Shown piece after piece: positions 4,983 through 8,965 of a DNA stretch of 8,965 nucleotides. The DNA is taken from assembly GCA_910589135.1 (NCBI GenBank), contig CAJUSL010000042.1:261-9225 (forward strand), in the 5' to 3' direction. The stretch is from an uncultured Eggerthellaceae bacterium (GTDB lineage Bacteria; Actinomycetota; Coriobacteriia; Coriobacteriales; Eggerthellaceae). The notes under the pieces were generated by a model. It was not told the origin of the DNA and ran no database searches. It worked only from the letters and a program-made list of their open reading frames with translations. The first letter of the stretch is position 1, and each line of letters starts with the position of its first letter. The translations under genes were made by a program, and so were the position numbers.

Positions 4983-7340
4983 CTAGAACTTGCGGAAGCG
5001 GTCGTAGCGCTGTTGCTTGAGCGCCTCGGGGCTCTCCTGCGTCAGCTCGTCCAGGGCGCCTTTCACGTACAGCCACACGGCAGCGGCCGCCTGGTCGGGA
5101 TTCTCGTGCGCCGGACCGTGACCTTCCGGCACGATGTCCTCGATCATGCCCATGGAAAGCGCGTCCTGCGCGCTCATGCGCATGACCTCGGCGGCCTCGG
5201 GGGCACGCGAGCCATCCTTCCACAGGATGCTGGCGAAGCCTTCGGGGGAAAGCACCGAGTACACGGCGTTCTCCTGCATGGCCACCTTGTTGGCCACGGC
5301 AAGCGCCAGCGCGCCGCCCGAGCCGCCCTCGCCCAGCACGACGGACACCACCGGCACCGTGAGGCCCGACATCAGCGCCAGGCTCTCGGCAATGGCGTTG
5401 CCCATGCCGCGTTCTTCGGCCTCCTTGCCGCAGAACGCGCCCTGCGTGTCGACGAAGCACACGATGGGGCGGCCGAACTTCTCGGCCTCGCGCATCAGGC
5501 GCATGGCCTTGCGGTAACCCTCGGGCTGCGGACAGCCGAAGTTGCGCGCGATCTTCTCCTTGAGGTCGGACCCCTTCTCCTCGGCCACGACCGTGACCAC
5601 GTGGTCGCCCAGGCGCCCGATGCCGCCGATGATGGCACCGTCGTCGGCATACGCGCGGTCGCCGTGCAGTTCGACGAACTCGTCGAACATGGTGTCGATG
5701 TAGTAGCGCGACGTGGGCCGGTGCACGTTGCGCGCCAGCTGCACGCTGGCCCAAGCGCGGTTCGAAGGGTCCTCCTGGGCCTGGGAGGCCTTCATGTAAG
5801 GGGCGTCGGCCACGCCCTTGTTGCGCAGGGCCCACCACATGCCGGCCTTTCCGGCCTGCTCGGTGAACGCCTGGCCGACCATGGTGCCGAAATCGGCCAG
5901 GCCGCGGGCGATGTGGTCCAGCGACGGCGGCAGCGTCTCGGCGCCGATGACGTTCTGGATGGCCTCGGGCAGCACGATGGGCTGCTGGTCCTGGGGTTCG
6001 CCCTCCGCGGCGGCATCGTCGGCCGAGGCCCCTTCCCCGTCGCGCGGCACGTCCACGTAGCCGGCCGCAGCATTGCCGTCGCCGTGGAAGCGCAGCAGCT
6101 GGGCCAGGGCGTCGCGCAGCTGATCGCGTTCGACGACTGCGTCGATCAGCCCGTGCTCGAGCGCGAACTCCGCGGTCTGGAAGTCATCGGGCAGGGCCTG
6201 CTTGATGGTGTCCTGAATGACGCGCCTTCCGGCGAAGCCGATGATGGCCCCCGGTTCCGCCACGATGACGTCGCCCAACGTGGCGAAGGAGGCGGTGACG
6301 CCGCCGGTGGTGGGGTCGGTCAGCACGGAAATGTAGAGCAGCCCGGCATCGCTGTGGGCGCGGACCGCCGCCGACACCTTCGCCATCTGCATGAGCGACA
6401 CGAGCCCCTCCTGCATGCGAGCGCCGCCCGACGCCGAGAACACCACCACGGGAAGCCCCCGTTCGGTGGCGCGTTCGAAGGTGCGGGCCAGCTTCTCGCC
6501 CACCACGTGGCCCATGGAACCCATCATGAACGATGGCTCCATGATGCCGAAGGCCACAGGGCAGCCCTTGATGCGGGCGCTTCCGCAGCGCACGCCCTCC
6601 TCGTAGCCGCTGCGCGTGCGCGCGCGGTCGATGATGGCGTCGAAGTTGGGAAAGCCGAGCCCGTCGGTCTCCTCCACGTCGGCGAACCATTCCTCCACGC
6701 TGCCCTCGTCGAAGGTGAGCCCCGCACGCTCGTCGGAGGTGAGCCGAGCCAGGCCCCCGCAGGTGGGGCAGCGGTAGCCCCGGTCCCGCACCTCGCGGTT
6801 GTCGCTGGTGAAGCCGCAATGGGGGCAGCGGCGCCATTCCACGGGCGAGAGCACCTCAGCAGCCAGCTCCACGTCGTCGCCGATGACGTCGGTGGTGGCG
6901 CGCTCCCAGAGCTTCATGGACTTGTCGCCCGGCATCGGCACCAGAAGCAGGATGCCACGGCGGATGCATTCCTCGGCCAGCAGGTCGGAGGGCCGCGCGT
7001 TGGCAGCGCACAGGATGGTGCGGGCCTCGCATTCCTCTGCGGCCTTCAGGATGGCGTAGGCGTTCTCGAACAGCCGGGCGTCGAACTTCGGTCCCAGGCT
7101 GACCGGGTTGGTGGAGCCGCCGAAGGCGAAGCCGCGCAGCTTGTCGTCGGTGGCGGTGGTGAACAGCGGGTGCACCTGGGCGTCGCCCGCGGCGCGGACC
7201 ACGGCCTTCAGGGGATTCCCGAAGCCGGCGGCCAGCACGGGGCCGGGGCGCCGGTCGGAGAGGGCGTCCAGGTTGTAGAAGACGCTGGGACGGCCCTGGT
7301 CCTGCGAAGATGGGGTTTCGTGTACCGGCGTTATGTTCAT
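4983..7340 (-). CDS. accDA: Acetyl-CoA carboxylase carboxyltransferase, beta-alpha fusion with an extra N-terminal domain
   Basis: This 785-residue cytoplasmic enzyme moves the carboxyl group from carboxybiotin on the carrier protein to acetyl-CoA, giving malonyl-CoA. Residues about 165-420 match E. coli-type AccD: a zinc ribbon with CPHC and CPTC pairs (C172, C175, C191, C194), SASGGARMQEG (302-312), TDPTTGGV (341-348) and EPGAIIGFAGRRV (362-374). An acidic, Ala/Gly-rich linker (about 420-455) leads to an AccA half: FDEFVELHGDRAYADD (552-567), PEGYRKAMRLM (606-616), DTQGAFCGKEAEERG (631-645), GEGGSGGALAL (670-680) and YSVLSPEGFASILWKD (694-709). Both halves look intact. AccD normally starts near its zinc ribbon; here about 165 extra residues precede it and resemble the biotin carboxylase N-terminal domain by eye. 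GAGG at 7347-7350 supports the ATG. It is the last gene of the fab cluster, 18 bases after fabZ. No accB or accC is visible in the window. Confidence 0.95.
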   Translation of the reverse strand: MNITPVHETPSSQDQGRPSVFYNLDALSDRRPGPVLAAGFGNPLKAVVRAAGDAQVHPLFTTATDDKLRGFAFGGSTNPVSLGPKFDARLFENAYAILKAAEECEARTILCAANARPSDLLAEECIRRGILLLVPMPGDKSMKLWERATTDVIGDDVELAAEVLSPVEWRRCPHCGFTSDNREVRDRGYRCPTCGGLARLTSDERAGLTFDEGSVEEWFADVEETDGLGFPNFDAIIDRARTRSGYEEGVRCGSARIKGCPVAFGIMEPSFMMGSMGHVVGEKLARTFERATERGLPVVVFSASGGARMQEGLVSLMQMAKVSAAVRAHSDAGLLYISVLTDPTTGGVTASFATLGDVIVAEPGAIIGFAGRRVIQDTIKQALPDDFQTAEFALEHGLIDAVVERDQLRDALAQLLRFHGDGNAAAGYVDVPRDGEGASADDAAAEGEPQDQQPIVLPEAIQNVIGAETLPPSLDHIARGLADFGTMVGQAFTEQAGKAGMWWALRNKGVADAPYMKASQAQEDPSNRAWASVQLARNVHRPTSRYYIDTMFDEFVELHGDRAYADDGAIIGGIGRLGDHVVTVVAEEKGSDLKEKIARNFGCPQPEGYRKAMRLMREAEKFGRPIVCFVDTQGAFCGKEAEERGMGNAIAESLALMSGLTVPVVSVVLGEGGSGGALALAVANKVAMQENAVYSVLSPEGFASILWKDGSRAPEAAEVMRMSAQDALSMGMIEDIVPEGHGPAHENPDQAAAAVWLYVKGALDELTQESPEALKQQRYDRFRKF

Positions 7341-7358
7341 GGGTAACCTCGAAAAGAA

Positions 7359-7808
7359 CTAGCTTGCAAGCATGTATTTCTGCAGGGCCTCGGCCGCGAC
7401 CGCGTCGCCCTTGTACGCCTTCACGTCGGCCTTGCAGAAGCGCTTGCCGCTCTGCAGGATGGTGGCCTCCAGCCGGATGGTGTCGCCGGGCAGCACCATC
7501 TCGCGGAAGCGGCCCTTGTCGATGCCGGCGAAGTAGCCAATGCCCACCTCGCGCGCGGGGTCGGCGAAGATGCAGCAGCAGGCGGCCTGCGCCAACGCCT
7601 CCATGATCAGCACGCCGGGAAACACCGGCTCGCCGGGGAAGTGCCCGGCGAACAGCGGCAGGTCGGGCGACACGTCCAGCTCGGCCACGATGGACTTGCC
7701 AGGGTCGCACTCCAGGATGCGCGTCACCCACAGGAACGGGTCGCGGTGCGGAAGCAGCTGCTTCACGCCCTCCTGGTCGCAGGGGAAACTGACGTTCGCA
7801 GCTGCCAT
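7359..7808 (-). CDS. fabZ: 3-hydroxyacyl-[acyl-carrier-protein] dehydratase FabZ
   Basis: It removes water from 3-hydroxyacyl-ACP to give trans-2-enoyl-ACP in type II fatty-acid synthesis. The 149-residue length is typical of the single hot-dog fold. Signature motifs are LLPHRDPFLWVTR (18-30) and GHFPGEPVFPGVLIMEALAQ (55-74), with the catalytic His56 and Glu70 both present. The first motif has WVTR where VDR is usual, and three cysteines in a row follow the active-site helix (77-79). The ATG lies three bases after the fabF stop. Its ribosome binding site, AAGGAG, is formed by the last two codons of fabF, so translation is probably coupled. FabA is less likely because of length and motif form, and because the partner in the cluster is fabF. 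Confidence 0.95.
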   Translation of the reverse strand: MAAANVSFPCDQEGVKQLLPHRDPFLWVTRILECDPGKSIVAELDVSPDLPLFAGHFPGEPVFPGVLIMEALAQAACCCIFADPAREVGIGYFAGIDKGRFREMVLPGDTIRLEATILQSGKRFCKADVKAYKGDAVAAEALQKYMLAS

Positions 7809-7811
7809 GGG

Positions 7812-8965
7812 CTACTCCTTGAACGGCGCGATGGCCAACGTGGCGTTGTGGCCGCCGAACCCGATGGAGTTCGACAGGGCCACCTTCTGCGGGTAGTCGC
7901 GACGCGCCTCGGTCAGCACGGTGACCGCGCACTCGGGGTCGGCCTCATCGAAGCCGACGGTGGGCGGCACCAGGTCGTTGGCGACCGACAGGGCCGTGAC
8001 AATGGCCTCGGCGGCCCCCGCCGCGCCCAGCATGTGCCCGGTCATGCCCTTGGTGGAGGTGACCGGCACCTCCGAGAAACCGACCCCCTGCAGCGTGCAG
8101 AAGGCGCGGGCCTCGGTGGCATCGTTGATGGCGGTGGAGGTGCCATGGGCGTTCAGGTGCCCCACGTCGGCCGGTTCCATGCCGGCGTCGTCCAGGGCGT
8201 TCCGCATGGAGCGCACCACCCCTTCGCCCGAGGGATCGGGCGAGGTGATGTGATAGGCATCGCAGGAAGTGCCGAAGCCCACGACCTCGGCGATGATGTG
8301 CGCCCCGCGGGCCTTGGCGCTCTCAAGCGTCTCCAGCACGACAGCGCCGGCGCCCTCGCCGGCCACGAAGCCGTCGCGCCTGGCGTCGAACGGGCGGCTT
8401 GCGGCGTGAGGGTCCTCCGCATGGGACAGCGCACCCAGGTTCGAGAACCCGGCGATGGAGATGTCGCAGACCGATTCCTCGGCCCCGCCGGCCAGCGCGT
8501 AGTCGGCCAGGCCGTACTTGACCAGGCGGTAGGCCTCGCCGATGCACTGGGCCCCGGTGGTGCAGGCCACCACGGAGTTGCTGCACTCGCCCTTCAGCCC
8601 GAAGCGGATGGCTATCTCGCCTGCCGCGATGTTCGAGATCATGGTGGGGATGAACAGCGGGTTCACGCGCTTGGCGCCCTTCTCGTGCAGCTTGATGGAC
8701 TCGGCGGTGAATATCTCCATGCCGCCGATGCCGCTGCCGAAGATCGTGGCGAAGCGATTGGCGTCGGTGCCTTCGGGCAGCAGGTAGCCGGCCTCGGTGG
8801 CGCCTTCCGCGCCCTCGGGCGCAACCTGGGCGAAGCCGGCCTGGGCCATGGCCTCGTCCGCTGCCACGACGGCGTACTGCACGAAGCGCTCCCAGCGGCG
8901 GGCCTGCTTCTTGGTCAGGCCGTGCTCGGTGCCGTCGAAGTCGGTGACGGTGCCCGCCACATGGA
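7812..8965 (-). CDS. fabF: 3-oxoacyl-[acyl-carrier-protein] synthase II FabF, 5' end beyond the window
   Basis: It condenses malonyl-ACP with a growing acyl-ACP, releasing CO2. The frame is open to the right edge, and comparison with E. coli FabF (413 residues) indicates that roughly the first 48 residues are missing. A GTG at 8958-8960 is an internal valine, not the start. The active-site cysteine is in VVACTTGAQCIGEA (codon 8562-8564), and the two histidines are in NAHGTSTAIND (codon 8145-8147) and STKGMTGHMLGAAGA (codon 8034-8036). The C-terminal FGGHNATLAI is present, so the thiolase fold is complete from there. Between the early helix and the FGSGIGG strand there is an insertion of about 16-18 residues, rich in Glu, Gly and Ala, compared with E. 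coli. It is the first visible gene of the run fabF-fabZ-accDA. Confidence 0.95.
   Translation of the reverse strand, partial: HVAGTVTDFDGTEHGLTKKQARRWERFVQYAVVAADEAMAQAGFAQVAPEGAEGATEAGYLLPEGTDANRFATIFGSGIGGMEIFTAESIKLHEKGAKRVNPLFIPTMISNIAAGEIAIRFGLKGECSNSVVACTTGAQCIGEAYRLVKYGLADYALAGGAEESVCDISIAGFSNLGALSHAEDPHAASRPFDARRDGFVAGEGAGAVVLETLESAKARGAHIIAEVVGFGTSCDAYHITSPDPSGEGVVRSMRNALDDAGMEPADVGHLNAHGTSTAINDATEARAFCTLQGVGFSEVPVTSTKGMTGHMLGAAGAAEAIVTALSVANDLVPPTVGFDEADPECAVTVLTEARRDYPQKVALSNSIGFGGHNATLAIAPFKE
7815..7820 (-). promoter_or_regulatory. fabZ ribosome binding site inside the end of fabF
   Basis: AAGGAG encodes the last two residues of FabF (Lys-Glu) and sits six bases before the fabZ ATG, with the fabF stop codon TAG lying in the spacer. 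A ribosome terminating on fabF is therefore placed to restart on fabZ. This also settles the fabZ start. Confidence 0.8.

Noticed and set aside
4860..7346. Very long plus-strand open frame opposite accDA
   Set aside because: Same effect: an antisense shadow rich in Ala, His, Arg and Val, with no recognisable domain. The minus strand encodes a clear AccDA.
8958..8960. GTG as the start of fabF
   Set aside because: The frame continues upstream to the edge, and the conserved FabF N-terminal strand and helix would be missing if translation began here.
1..8965. tRNA, rRNA, CRISPR array, insertion sequence with transposase, or prophage signs
   Set aside because: I saw no spaced direct repeats, no recognisable structural RNA genes and no transposase or integrase motifs on either strand.

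Overview
The window is a GC-rich bacterial segment in which every supported gene lies on the minus strand, so transcription runs from the right edge to the left. The content suggests a strictly anaerobic, high-GC Gram-positive of the Coriobacteriia/Eggerthellaceae type. The reasons are a type III glutamine synthetase, oxygen-sensitive-type 2-hydroxyacyl-CoA dehydratase/activase relatives, and a fused carboxyltransferase inside a fatty-acid cluster. That taxonomic assignment is inference from gene content and base composition; no marker gene is present.

Right block (8965 to 4983): the end of a type II fatty-acid synthesis operon, read as fabF (5' end beyond the right edge), fabZ and accDA. AccDA supplies malonyl-CoA, FabF condenses malonyl-ACP with acyl-ACP, and FabZ dehydrates the 3-hydroxyacyl-ACP. 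The genes are tightly packed. The last two codons of fabF double as the fabZ ribosome binding site, and 18 bases separate fabZ from accDA. AccDA joins the E. coli-type beta and alpha carboxyltransferase subunits in one chain. It also carries an extra N-terminal domain that I align by eye to the N-terminal domain of biotin carboxylase, without the ATP-grasp part.

Middle (4982 to 4478): a gap of about 505 bases without a convincing gene. It holds a striking inverted repeat with perfect 25-base arms around a 129-base centre, a compact dyad (ATTGCAC-N7-GTGCAAT), other smaller dyads, and an A+T-richer stretch just before glnN where its promoter should lie.

Left block (4477 to 1): glnN, a complete type III glutamine synthetase, followed after 16 bases by a three-gene set: a DUF2229/COG3580-type protein, a COG3581-type protein, and the start of a BadF/BcrA-type ATPase cut by the left edge. 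The last three genes overlap (8 bases, then 4 bases as ATGA) and look translationally coupled. The two middle proteins carry parallel cysteine motifs and matching C-terminal motifs in the same order. This suggests an iron-sulfur heterodimer served by the ATPase as an ATP-driven electron activator. Its substrate cannot be told from the sequence and it is the best candidate here for an undescribed system.
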